Source: Pelagibacterium sp. 26DY04 (GTDB lineage Bacteria > Pseudomonadota > Alphaproteobacteria > Rhizobiales > Devosiaceae). Taken from it: a stretch of 64,000 nucleotides of DNA. The notes beneath the pieces are model-generated. The model searched no databases. It saw only the letters and a program-made list of their open reading frames with translations, and was not told where the DNA came from. The position numbers and the translations under genes are program-made. The stretch's first letter is position 1. Each line of letters opens with the position of its first letter. Below, piece after piece: positions 25,141-33,564 of this stretch. The stretch lies in the NCBI RefSeq assembly GCF_031202305.1, contig NZ_CP101731.1:1550001-1614000 (forward strand), written 5' to 3'.

Positions 25141-25839
25141 CTAGGCCTGGTGATCGAGTTTGACGGGGACAGGGAAGGTCACCGGGCTATGAGTCAGCCC
25201 GGCTCCCACCAGCATCTCGGCCGCCCGCAGCGACAGGCGTACGGAATTGACGCAAGGCACCCCGATCTCCGGCTGCACGATATCGGTGAGCAGCGACATG
25301 CTCGCGCACGCAAAGACTATGGCTTCCGCGCCATCCCGCTCCACGCAACGGCGCCCCAGCGCGATCAGCTTGTCGATCGTTTCGGGATCGCGGTCGCGGA
25401 TTTTCTCCACCGCCACGCCGAACGGACGGATCGAGGCGACGAACCGCTCGATCCCCACCTTGTGCACCTGCTCGCGCGCAATGGGTATTGTCTGGGTCAG
25501 CGGCGTGATCACCGAGAAATGGTGCGCCAGCATCCGCGCCGTCAAAAGCGCCGTCTCTCCGGGCGCGATTACCGGGATGCGCACTCGCTCCCGCGCCGCG
25601 TCCACGCCCGGATCGGCAAAACAGCCGGTAATCACAGCATCGAAACCCCGCCGCTCGGCCTCCATCGACCTCTCGATCACCCATTGGGCCAACTCGATCT
25701 CTTCCATGCGGCTCTCGATCGAGGAGGGGCGGGAAGCTTTGCCCACATAGTCGGCCATATTGTCGAGTTCGACGCCGGGGCTCGCATGTCCTTTAAGATA
25801 TTCGAGCCGTTCGTTGGTGCCCAGAAAGCAGATACGCAT
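25141..25839 (-). CDS. Asp/Glu/hydantoin racemase-family protein
   Basis: A 232-residue protein starting MRICFLGTNERLEYLKGHASPGVELD. Two cysteines, in FDAVITGCFADPG and in IVFACASMSLL, sit where the paired catalytic cysteines of cofactor-independent Asp/Glu/hydantoin racemases lie. It would invert an amino or hydantoin carbon in the cytoplasm. A ribosome-binding AGGA precedes the ATG at 25839; a much longer frame in the upstream permease region is not credible. It lies between the permease and epimerase genes with 3-11 base gaps. Confidence 0.82.
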   Translation of the reverse strand: MRICFLGTNERLEYLKGHASPGVELDNMADYVGKASRPSSIESRMEEIELAQWVIERSMEAERRGFDAVITGCFADPGVDAARERVRIPVIAPGETALLTARMLAHHFSVITPLTQTIPIAREQVHKVGIERFVASIRPFGVAVEKIRDRDPETIDKLIALGRRCVERDGAEAIVFACASMSLLTDIVQPEIGVPCVNSVRLSLRAAEMLVGAGLTHSPVTFPVPVKLDHQA

Positions 25840-25850
25840 TGTGAGGGATC

Positions 25851-26729
25851 CTATTTGCGAGGGTCGGTCGCGTCGCGCAGGGCGTCGCCGATGGTGTTGA
25901 AGGCCAGCACGCAGATGAAGATCAGCGCACCGGGATAGACGGTCATGGCCGGATTCTGGAAAATGTAGCCGCGCGCATCCGCCAGCATGTTGCCCCAGGA
26001 AGGGGTGGGCGGACGCACGCCGAATCCGAGATAGGAGAGCGCCGATTCCACGATGATCGCTTCGGCAATCCCCAGCGTCGCCGCCACGATGATCGATGGC
26101 GTCGATTGCGGCAGCACATGGCGGAACAGGATCGTCAGCCTGGGCACACCAAGCGCGGTGGCAGCTTCTACGTACTGATGCTCGCGATTGGCGGTGATTT
26201 CTCCGCGCACGATCCGCGCCACCGGCATCCATGTGGTCGCCGCGATCACAAGGATCAGATTGGTGAGCGACGATCCGAACAGCGACAGCGTAGTAAGCAG
26301 GAAAAAGAACATCGGGATCGACAGCATGCCGTCGATGAACCGGCTGATCACCGAATCCACCCAGCCGCCGAGAAAGCCCGCCAGCCCGCCCAGCGTCGCC
26401 CCGATGATCACCGCGCCCACCACGCTCGCCAGCCCCACCGAGAGCGAGGCCTGCCCGCCATAGATCAGGCGAGAGAGGATATCGCGGCCATTTTCGTCCG
26501 TCCCCAGCCAGTGCGTGGCCGAGGGTCCGGCGAGCATGTTGAACATGTCGAGTTCGGCCGGTTCATACGGCGCAACCCACGGCGCGAAGACCGCCGCCAG
26601 CGTCAATAGCGCAAGCACCGCCACCGAAATCACGGTGCCCGGTCGGTGCCAGAAGCTGCGCCAGCTCCTGGCCAGCGGCGAGGTCGAGCGCTTGGCGACA
26701 GCGGTGGAAGGTTTATCGATAGCTGACAC
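25851..26729 (-). CDS. Peptide ABC transporter permease, DppC type
   Basis: About 292 residues with an N-terminal cytoplasmic segment, six membrane segments, the OppC-type N-terminal helix (ISVAVLALLTLAAVFAPWVAPYEPAELD) and the EAA loop (VEAATALGVPRLTILFRHVLPQSTPSI). The start is uncertain: there is no ATG, a GTG at 26729 overlaps the DppB gene by 17 bases and is preferred, and a TTG at 26780 would overlap it by 68. It forms the translocation pore with the DppB-type permease. Confidence 0.88.
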   Translation of the reverse strand: MSAIDKPSTAVAKRSTSPLARSWRSFWHRPGTVISVAVLALLTLAAVFAPWVAPYEPAELDMFNMLAGPSATHWLGTDENGRDILSRLIYGGQASLSVGLASVVGAVIIGATLGGLAGFLGGWVDSVISRFIDGMLSIPMFFFLLTTLSLFGSSLTNLILVIAATTWMPVARIVRGEITANREHQYVEAATALGVPRLTILFRHVLPQSTPSIIVAATLGIAEAIIVESALSYLGFGVRPPTPSWGNMLADARGYIFQNPAMTVYPGALIFICVLAFNTIGDALRDATDPRK

Positions 26730-27657
26730 GGGGATCCAACTTTGCGTAGAGGAGGTCGACGATGAGGTTGGAAAGGACAACGGTCACCGAAATCACCAGC
26801 GTGATGCCCATGATGGTGGGGAAGTCCTGATTGAACGCCGCCGAAACGGCCAGCCGCCCCATGCCCGGCCAGGTGAATACCGTCTCGGTCACCGCCGCCC
26901 CGCCGATCAATCGCGGAATGAGCAGCCCCAACAGCGTCACCACCGGGATCATCGCCGTGCGGAACGCGTGCCGGGTGATCACCACGTTTTCGGCGACCCC
27001 CTTGGCGCGCGCGGTGCGCACATAATCCTGGCGCAGTACGCCGATCATGGCCGAGCGCGTATAGCGCACCAGCTCTGCCATCAGTGAAGTTGAGAGCGCG
27101 ATCACCGGCAAAATGAGATGGAGCAGCAGGTCGAGCGGCGATCCATTGCCGGGCGTGAACATGCCGCCCGCCGGCAGCCATCGCAGGATCACCGCGAAAA
27201 TGATGATGAGCATCAGCCCGTACCAGAACACGGGCAGCGATAGCCCAAAAAAGCTGACGGTCGTGAGCGTCCGGTCGATCCAGCTATTGCGCCGGACGGC
27301 CGCCACGATGCCGAGGGGAACGGCGACCAGCACGGCAACCAGAAGAGCCAGCCCCGAAAGCAGCAACGTGGCGGGCAACGCCCCGGCGATGAGTTCGGCC
27401 ACCGGCCGGCCCACCCCCAGAGAAAAGCCCAGATTTCCTTGCAGCACCTGCCACAGCCAGCGAAAGTACTGCTCGTGGATCGGGCGATCCAGCCCGTAGA
27501 GCGTCCGAAGCCGTTCCGTGTCCTCGGGCGTCATGTTGGGATCGAGAAGGATGCTCGGCCCACCGGGGGCCGAGCTGATGAGCGCGAACGTGGCCATGGT
27601 GATCACCAGGATCAGAGCCGTCGCTTCCAGTATTCTGCGGATGGCGTACCTGCCCAC
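26713..27657 (-). CDS. Peptide ABC transporter permease, DppB type
   Basis: A 314-residue membrane protein with the DppB/OppB N terminus (MGRYAIRRILEATALILVITMATFALISSAPGGP), six membrane segments and the EAA loop (VRTARAKGVAENVVITRHAFRTAMIP). It lies 15 bases after the binding-protein gene. Together with the DppC-type permease and the two ATPases it completes a type I peptide importer. Confidence 0.92.
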   Translation of the reverse strand: MGRYAIRRILEATALILVITMATFALISSAPGGPSILLDPNMTPEDTERLRTLYGLDRPIHEQYFRWLWQVLQGNLGFSLGVGRPVAELIAGALPATLLLSGLALLVAVLVAVPLGIVAAVRRNSWIDRTLTTVSFFGLSLPVFWYGLMLIIIFAVILRWLPAGGMFTPGNGSPLDLLLHLILPVIALSTSLMAELVRYTRSAMIGVLRQDYVRTARAKGVAENVVITRHAFRTAMIPVVTLLGLLIPRLIGGAAVTETVFTWPGMGRLAVSAAFNQDFPTIMGITLVISVTVVLSNLIVDLLYAKLDPRVSYR

Positions 27658-27672
27658 GTTCGTTCTCGCTTC

Positions 27673-29244
27673 TTACTGGCTCTTCGAGATCAGGTGCGCC
27701 CACCCCAGGGCGTCGCGATACCCCGCCTCCGGGAACCGCTCGACTGCGGCGCTCAGGGCCTGGATTTCGTCGGGATAGACCGTGAAGACATTGGGCTGGT
27801 CTTCATGCATGATCGCCTGCACCTGCTTGTAGATCTCGGCGCGAGCAGCCTGATCCCCCGTCGTCGCCCCTTCGTTGAGCAGCGCATCGACTTCCGGATT
27901 GTTGTAGGCCCAGGAGTTGGCCAGCGAGTCCGAAAGATAATAGTTGGCGATGCCGTCCGGATCGGGCGGAGCGATCAGGTAGTTGGGGTTGAGTTCGTAG
28001 TCCGGCGGCGACTGCCGGATACGCTCGACGATCGCGCGGTATTCCGAGGTCTCGAACCCGATCTGGATGCCCAGCGCGCCCCATTGCTGTTGTGCCACCA
28101 GGGCCGTGCGGGCCCGCGTGGGGTTTGACGGATCGTAGAGCAGCGTAAAGCTCAGCGGCACGCCGTCCTTCGCCCGGATGCCGTCGCCCCCCAAAACCCA
28201 ACCGGCTTCGTCGAGCAGCGCGGCGGCGGCTTCGGGATCATAGGGCAGGGGTTCTATGCTCGTGTCATAGGCCCAGCCCACTGCCGGCGTGAACGGCCCG
28301 GTTGCAACGGTGCCGCGACCGGCAAACACCGCCTGCAGCAGCGTCTCGCGATCCAGCCCCATGGTCAGCGCCTTGCGGACGTTGACATCCGAGAGCGCTT
28401 CGACCCCGTTGTTGATCGCCACGAATTCGTGGCGGTTGACCGGCACGCTCTGGATCTGGACGTTGGGGTTGTTTTCGATCGCTTCGAGCTGGAACGGCTC
28501 AATCACCACCAGGTCGACCTCACCCGACTGCAACAGCGCAAGCTGCGCGTTCGCGTCAGGCACAATGCGGAACGTCATCGCGTCGAGATGAGGTACGCCG
28601 TCGAAATAATCCTCGTTGCGCGCGAGCTGCACATATGCGCCCGGCGAATATTCGACGAACTTGAACGGCCCCGTCCCCACCGGGTTCTGCAGGAATTCGG
28701 TCGGATTGACCAACTGCTCCGGCGTCAGTTCCGACAGCAGATGTTCGGGCAGCACCGCCGCATTGTATCCCATCAGCACCGGCAGCGAAGGCTGCGGCTG
28801 GCTGAGGGAAACCTCCACCGTAAAGTCGTTGACCCTGGTCGCCTCCTCGATCAGGCGGAAATTGTTGGCGAGGTAGTAGGGCACCTCCTCATTGGTCCAG
28901 ATTTCGTTGATCGTGAAGACCACGTCATCGGCGTTGAACGGCTCGCCATCGTGCCAGAGCACATTGTCGCGCAGCGTGAAGGTATAGGTCAGCCCGTCCT
29001 CGGAAACCTCCCAGCTCTCGGCGAGATCGCCGACCGGCTCGAGCGTTTCGAGGTCATAGCGTACCAGCCCGCTATAGACGACCTTGTTGACGAGGATGTT
29101 GTAGAGACCGCCGGCAACCGGCCAGATCTGCGGGTCATCATTGATGGGCAGGCTGAACGTGCCGCCCGTCGTCTGAGCCTGTGCGGGCATGGCACCCGGC
29201 AGAAGCATGGCCAGGGCCGCAAGTCCTGCGGCGAGTCTGAGCAT
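27673..29244 (-). CDS. Peptide ABC transporter substrate-binding protein (family 5)
   Basis: A 523-residue periplasmic protein with a signal peptide (MLRLAAGLAALAMLLPGAMPAQAQ) and the extracellular solute-binding family 5 fold, including GLVRYDLETLEPVGDLAESWEVSEDG and NPVGTGPFKFVEYSPG. It captures oligopeptides or related compounds for the importer. The ATG at 29244 follows GAGAGGAC by about nine bases. A perfect GC-rich hairpin lies between it and the upstream peptidase-like gene. Confidence 0.9.
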   Translation of the reverse strand: MLRLAAGLAALAMLLPGAMPAQAQTTGGTFSLPINDDPQIWPVAGGLYNILVNKVVYSGLVRYDLETLEPVGDLAESWEVSEDGLTYTFTLRDNVLWHDGEPFNADDVVFTINEIWTNEEVPYYLANNFRLIEEATRVNDFTVEVSLSQPQPSLPVLMGYNAAVLPEHLLSELTPEQLVNPTEFLQNPVGTGPFKFVEYSPGAYVQLARNEDYFDGVPHLDAMTFRIVPDANAQLALLQSGEVDLVVIEPFQLEAIENNPNVQIQSVPVNRHEFVAINNGVEALSDVNVRKALTMGLDRETLLQAVFAGRGTVATGPFTPAVGWAYDTSIEPLPYDPEAAAALLDEAGWVLGGDGIRAKDGVPLSFTLLYDPSNPTRARTALVAQQQWGALGIQIGFETSEYRAIVERIRQSPPDYELNPNYLIAPPDPDGIANYYLSDSLANSWAYNNPEVDALLNEGATTGDQAARAEIYKQVQAIMHEDQPNVFTVYPDEIQALSAAVERFPEAGYRDALGWAHLISKSQ

Positions 29245-29291
29245 CTTGAAGTCCTCTCTTTGAAAGTCCGCTTGTCGTCTTGTTGTTATTG

Positions 29292-29316
29292 GCCCGGGCG
29301 ATCTCCCCGCCCGGGC
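29292..29316 (-). terminator. Intercistronic hairpin between M28-like and binding-protein genes
   Basis: GCCCGGGCG (29292-29300) and CGCCCGGGC (29308-29316) form a perfect 9-base stem with a 7-base loop. On the minus strand no T-run follows, so it probably stabilises the 5' end of the binding-protein transcript or only attenuates. Confidence 0.4.
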
Positions 29317-29335
29317 TTTGTCGCGTTCAGCGCGT

Positions 29336-31030
29336 CTAGGCCTGGCAGGCCGCGATTGCCCGCTTGATTTCATGGTTGACCATGTTGCGGTTGCGGATCA
29401 GCCGGTTGAAAAGAAACCCGTAGTCGTTGGACTCCGGATCGAGCTTGGCCAGCTTTTTCGCGCCATCAAGCGTCGGAAAAGCAGGCAGCGGCATGGCCGG
29501 GTCGTGGTCGAACCGGTGGCCATAGGTGAATGAGAGTGCCGTCAGCGCGTGCGAAACCGTTTTGATCGCTTCGTTCGCCTTGCCCGGCTCCATGGATTTG
29601 ATCTTGGCCACTTCGCCGCCCAGCGCATCGAGGTTCGCCGTGACGCTCGAAAGGTCGATATGGCTGCCCGCTTCCTGGGCGATGGCGCTCACCTGCTGCT
29701 TGAGGTCTGCGACCTGGGCATCGAGATCGAGTGGCAACACCTCGTCCTGCGTCAGCCGCAGCAGCGCATGGGCGTAGATTTTGGTGTCCTTGAGCAGCAC
29801 GTCGCGGTCGGCCTTGTCGACGAGGTCTTCCTCGGCATGCCACCACCAACCCATGCCGCACCCGCCCACGGCGGCGCGCTGGCCTTCGGGGCGGTTCGAG
29901 AGCAGCATGAACAGCGACGGCAGCCCCACGCCCCAGAACGACTGGTCGCCGGCCCGCATCGGACGGTCGATATTGGGCGTCTGCCCGGTGAGTTCGACCA
30001 CCGCATCGGTCACCAACGCAGCCGTCTCTGGCACGGCGGTCACTTCAGAATAGTCGGTGGCACCGAGCGAGCCGGGCGAGTCGATATTGATGTAGGCGAC
30101 GCAATTGGCATCGAGTTCGTCCCAATGATTGTCCGCATACCAGGTCGATCCCGAATAGCGGCCGGTCGAGTGTCCCACCCACCAGGCGATGCGCACGCCA
30201 CGGCGGAGCTGAGACTGATGCTGCTTGAGCACGCGGGCCAATTCGAGGCAGGAGACATTGCCGGTCGCGTTGTCGGTCGCGCCATAGTGCCAGGAGTCGA
30301 TATGGCCGGCGACGAGGACGAAATCGTCTTCTTTCCCTGCGATTTCCGTCACCGGCATCTTGACGTTCGCCCATCCGGTCTTGGTCACCGAATGCAGCGT
30401 GGCGTTAACCGTGCCCTTCTCCAGGGCCTCGCGCAGCCGCACGCCGTCATTGTGCTTGATCGAGATGATCGGAAAGTTCGGTATATTGCCCGCCGATTCC
30501 GGCGTCGGCGTCCCCCAGACGGGGGTGACGATTCCCTCGTGGATCACGTCCTCGTCGCTCGGCCACATATGGATATAGCCCAAAGCGCCGGCATTCTTGG
30601 CCGCCAGCATCGATCCGCGAGAGCCGGATTCGGAAATGACGATCTTGCCGCCCACGGTCTCGGGCGAAATGAGGTTCACCGCGTTGTCGGCCTTGAACAT
30701 ATTCTTGCCGCCCTGGATCGAAACCAGCGCGCCCGAAACACCTTCGGCCGGCGTATTGGCGCTGAAGGCGCGGGTCTTGGCGGCGATCGTCTGCTTTTCG
30801 CCGCCGATCTCGACCTCCAGCCCGCCCTTGATCGGGTGGGAGATATAGGCCCGGTATTCGTGAACGGTGACCGGCAAGCCATAGGATTCAAGGACGGACC
30901 TGACGTAGTCGACCGCGGCAAGCTCTCCCTCGGTGCCGGTGCTGCGATCCCATTCGCACAGTTTTTCCAGATGCTTCCACATCTCGTCGACCGAGATCGA
31001 CCCGAGAAGCTCGGCGGTGAGATTAGTCAT
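29336..31030 (-). CDS. M28-like metallopeptidase with PA domain and altered active-site motif
   Basis: A 564-residue protein without a signal peptide, so probably cytoplasmic. An inserted protease-associated domain spans roughly residues 90-210. The M28 fold follows, with metal ligands H243 and D253 (GHIDSWHYGATDNATG), D317 (YINIDSPG) and H398 (WWWHAEED). Where M28 enzymes have the catalytic Glu-Glu pair, the sequence reads VGHSTGRYSGS, with His287 and Ser288. A helical C-terminal extension follows residue 440. It comes directly after the GntR gene and before the peptide-binding protein, which supports a role in handling the imported compound. Because the general base is replaced, hydrolysis of ordinary peptides is uncertain. 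Confidence 0.75.
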   Translation of the reverse strand: MTNLTAELLGSISVDEMWKHLEKLCEWDRSTGTEGELAAVDYVRSVLESYGLPVTVHEYRAYISHPIKGGLEVEIGGEKQTIAAKTRAFSANTPAEGVSGALVSIQGGKNMFKADNAVNLISPETVGGKIVISESGSRGSMLAAKNAGALGYIHMWPSDEDVIHEGIVTPVWGTPTPESAGNIPNFPIISIKHNDGVRLREALEKGTVNATLHSVTKTGWANVKMPVTEIAGKEDDFVLVAGHIDSWHYGATDNATGNVSCLELARVLKQHQSQLRRGVRIAWWVGHSTGRYSGSTWYADNHWDELDANCVAYINIDSPGSLGATDYSEVTAVPETAALVTDAVVELTGQTPNIDRPMRAGDQSFWGVGLPSLFMLLSNRPEGQRAAVGGCGMGWWWHAEEDLVDKADRDVLLKDTKIYAHALLRLTQDEVLPLDLDAQVADLKQQVSAIAQEAGSHIDLSSVTANLDALGGEVAKIKSMEPGKANEAIKTVSHALTALSFTYGHRFDHDPAMPLPAFPTLDGAKKLAKLDPESNDYGFLFNRLIRNRNMVNHEIKRAIAACQA

Positions 31031-31043
31031 AAAGATCAGTCCT

Positions 31044-31769
31044 TTATCTACTAAGGGTAATGTTGTACTCGTAGAGGTCGGAGCGGATCGCGGCCTCCAC
31101 GTATTCGATGGGCCGGTCGAACTCGAGATACGCGGTGCGGCGGATGGTGAGGACCGGTGTGTCGTCGGTGATCTGCAGCAGTTCGCGCTCCAGCGTGGTG
31201 GGCACGCGCGCGCCGATCGAATCCTTGCCGTAGATGATGTGCAGGCGGTGGCTGCGCTCGACGAGTTCGTAGAGCGGCCCGGAAAAATTCTCGTCAGGCA
31301 TCAGCCCCACCGATTCCGGGATGTAGGAGTTGAGCAGGGCCAACGGTGACCCGGCGATGTCTCGCACCCGCGTCAGGTGCAGCACCTGTTCGTCGCGCAC
31401 CAGTTCCAGCGCCTTGCGGATCGCCGGTGTAGCGGTTTCGAACTGGGCCGAGAGCGTGCGCGCGTAGGTGGCGATACCCTGCTGGCGCAGATCCTCGGTC
31501 AGCCCGCGCAGCGTCGCCGCTTTCACCGGGGCCTGCGCCCTGATGACCAGCGTGCCCACCCCCGCCTTGGCCTTGAGCAGCCCTTCGGTGGTCAGAGACT
31601 TGATCGCCTGCCGCACGGTAGCTCGGCTGACATTGAACGATTGGGCGAGGGCCTGTTCGGTTGGGATGGTGGTGCCGACCGCATACTGGCCCGAAGCGAT
31701 CCGCCCGCGCATGACCGTGGCCAATTGCCGATGCAGCGGCGTCGAACGCCGCGTATCCACCCTGTCCAT
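31044..31769 (-). CDS. GntR-family regulator with UTRA domain
   Basis: A 241-residue regulator: winged helix at residues 10-75 (PTEQALAQSFNVSRATVRQAI), then a UTRA ligand domain (EQVLHLTRVRDIAGSPLALLNSYIPE ... IEYVEAAIRSDLYEYNITL) as in HutC-type proteins. The ATG at 31769 has AAAGGAGG 7 bases upstream. It is the first gene of the leftward peptide operon and ends 13 bases before the peptidase-like gene. The dyad TTTGT-N4-ACAAA directly before its ribosome-binding site suggests autoregulation of the whole operon. Confidence 0.88.
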   Translation of the reverse strand: MDRVDTRRSTPLHRQLATVMRGRIASGQYAVGTTIPTEQALAQSFNVSRATVRQAIKSLTTEGLLKAKAGVGTLVIRAQAPVKAATLRGLTEDLRQQGIATYARTLSAQFETATPAIRKALELVRDEQVLHLTRVRDIAGSPLALLNSYIPESVGLMPDENFSGPLYELVERSHRLHIIYGKDSIGARVPTTLERELLQITDDTPVLTIRRTAYLEFDRPIEYVEAAIRSDLYEYNITLSR

Positions 31770-32082
31770 GCAGTCCCTCCTTTGTACGAACAAAACTCCG
31801 ACCCCTCGGTGATTTCGTTCGTGCTGGCCGGGAGGCGGCAAACAAGGCGCCGTCCATCCGACCATCTGATGTGAATGCAAGCGGAATAATGCAGCACCGT
31901 CAAGCGCTTGTGCTTACGGAAAATGCAACTGAAAGCACATGAGCAACTTTTGTGCTGAAATCCAAATGTACGAACTTATGACGCAACTGTGATCGATTTA
32001 GCCGGTTTTTGTCTGCGCCAACTCGCGCTCCCGACACCGATCAGGCATGTGTAAAAATGTCGCGCTTCGGCCCGGTCTACGC
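31770..32082. promoter_or_regulatory. 313-base control region between gntR start and mocR end
   Basis: No gene is supported here. It must hold the promoter of the leftward GntR-peptide operon. Besides the dyad at 31781-31794 it contains a second TGTACGAAC core at 31967-31975 and a short inverted pair AGCACA (31935-31940)/TGTGCT (31951-31956). The two TGTACGAAC copies are 184 bases apart, compatible with looping or with flanking a promoter. Confidence 0.4.
31781..31794. promoter_or_regulatory. Predicted GntR operator in front of the peptide operon
   Basis: TTTGTACGAACAAA is a dyad with perfect 5-base half sites and a 4-base spacer, directly upstream of the GntR gene's ribosome-binding site. 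The 9-base core TGTACGAAC recurs at 31967-31975. Confidence 0.5.
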
Positions 32083-33453
32083 CTACGCGACAACCGCGCG
32101 CAGCACCTCGAAGATTCGCTCGTCGCGCATTTGCGAGACGTTGAAGCGCATGAAGCCGCCAGCCGATTGCGAGAGGCTGAAGGCATTGCCTGGAGCAAGC
32201 ACCACGTTTCGAGTCAGTGCCGCCCGCGCCATCTCCGCTGCATCGCGGCCGCCGGGTAGCCTGCACCACAGAAACAGACCTGCCCGCGGCTCCACCCACG
32301 GCTCGATGCCGATATCGTTCAGTTTCGCGGTGGTCTCGAACATCGCCTTGGCGAGGCGGCGCCGGAGCCCGTTCATGTGCTTGCGATAACCGCCATCGCT
32401 CAGGACGCCATGCACCAGTTCCGCGTTGAGCCGTCCGCCGCCGAACGAGGTGGCGATCTTGAGGTCGATCAACCCCTCGATCCAATCGCGCCGCGCCGTG
32501 ATGTATCCGCAGCGCGCCGAAGCCGACAGCGTCTTGGAAAAGCTCCCGATTTGGATCACCCGCTCCAACCCATCGAATGCAGCCAGCCGCGGGGCGGGGG
32601 CTTCCTCGAAATCGGCGAAAATCTCGTCCTCGATGATTGTGAGCCCGAATTCCTCGGCCAGCTTGAGTACCCGATGCGCGATGACCGGCGAAAGCGTTGC
32701 ACCCGTGGGATTGTGGATGGCCGAATTGGTGATGTAGAGCCGCGGCCGATGTTCGGCCAGCACACTCGCCAATGCCTCGACGTCCGGCCCATTCGGCGTG
32801 TACGGCACGCTTATCATGCGGGCGCGGTGAGCTCGCAACAGCGCATGAAAGTTGAAGTAGCATGGATCGTCGACCAGCACCGTGTCGCCAGGTTCGAGCA
32901 GGAACCGGCACAATAGATCGATCGCCTGCGTTCCCGATTCAACGAGCACGATCTGGTCGGGCGGCACCTCGATACCCTGCTCGGCCGCCCGCCGGGCAAT
33001 AAGCCCGCGCAGCGCCGGGTGACCGAGCGGCGTACCATAGTCGGAAAGATCGGTGATCGGCCCCCGCGCGACCGTTCGCAATGCGCGCCGCAAATCACCC
33101 TCGGCGAGCCATGATGGCGGCAACCATCCGCAACCGGGTTTGAGATCGTCCCCACCGGCTTCGAGTGATTGCCTTGACACCCAGAACGGATCGATAGCCC
33201 GGTCGAGCTTGGGCCCTGCACCAGCCAGACAGAGCGGAGCGGTCTTGTTGGCAACGAAAAACCCCGAGCCGGGCCGCGATACGATTGCACCCTCGGCGAC
33301 CAACCGTTCGTAGGCTTCTGCGACGGTCGAGGCCGATACCTGGAGCGTACCCGCCAAAGCTCGGATCGAAGGCAGCCTCGCTCCGGGCGTCAGGTTCCGC
33401 GTCACGATCCGCTGCCGAACCGTTTTCATCACCAATTCGATCCGCGCGCCCAT
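32083..33453 (-). CDS. MocR-type (GntR/aminotransferase) transcriptional regulator
   Basis: A 456-residue fusion: an N-terminal GntR winged helix (residues 1-70, TPGARLPSIRALAGTLQVSASTVAEAYERL) joined to a fold-type I aminotransferase domain. The PLP lysine region is RVIQIGSFSKTLSASARCGYI. MocR regulators sense PLP or amino-compound aldimines and usually control a neighbouring divergent gene. Here the divergent neighbour is a DMT transporter, and a near-perfect dyad lies between the two. Confidence 0.92.
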   Translation of the reverse strand: MGARIELVMKTVRQRIVTRNLTPGARLPSIRALAGTLQVSASTVAEAYERLVAEGAIVSRPGSGFFVANKTAPLCLAGAGPKLDRAIDPFWVSRQSLEAGGDDLKPGCGWLPPSWLAEGDLRRALRTVARGPITDLSDYGTPLGHPALRGLIARRAAEQGIEVPPDQIVLVESGTQAIDLLCRFLLEPGDTVLVDDPCYFNFHALLRAHRARMISVPYTPNGPDVEALASVLAEHRPRLYITNSAIHNPTGATLSPVIAHRVLKLAEEFGLTIIEDEIFADFEEAPAPRLAAFDGLERVIQIGSFSKTLSASARCGYITARRDWIEGLIDLKIATSFGGGRLNAELVHGVLSDGGYRKHMNGLRRRLAKAMFETTAKLNDIGIEPWVEPRAGLFLWCRLPGGRDAAEMARAALTRNVVLAPGNAFSLSQSAGGFMRFNVSQMRDERIFEVLRAVVA

Positions 33454-33472
33454 CCCGTATTGCTCTTTGCCT

Positions 33473-33498
33473 CAGTACAGTTCTTCAGAATTGTACTG
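33473..33498. promoter_or_regulatory. Predicted MocR operator
   Basis: Two 12-base arms, CAGTACAGTTCT (33473-33484) and AGAATTGTACTG (33487-33498), are inverted with one mismatch and a 2-base centre. The site lies 20 bases from the mocR start and 67 bases before the DMT transporter start, the usual place for a divergent MocR operator. Confidence 0.55.
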
Positions 33499-33564
33499 AT
33501 CCGTATCTGGAAAATCCAGCGCCTCCAGCCGAAAAGACCGCGCGATATGATAGGAGTCCCGGCA

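Noticed and set aside
29549..31054. 501-codon plus-strand open frame
   Set aside because: Fully antisense to the M28-like gene; Arg/His-rich and without a recognisable domain or ribosome-binding site.
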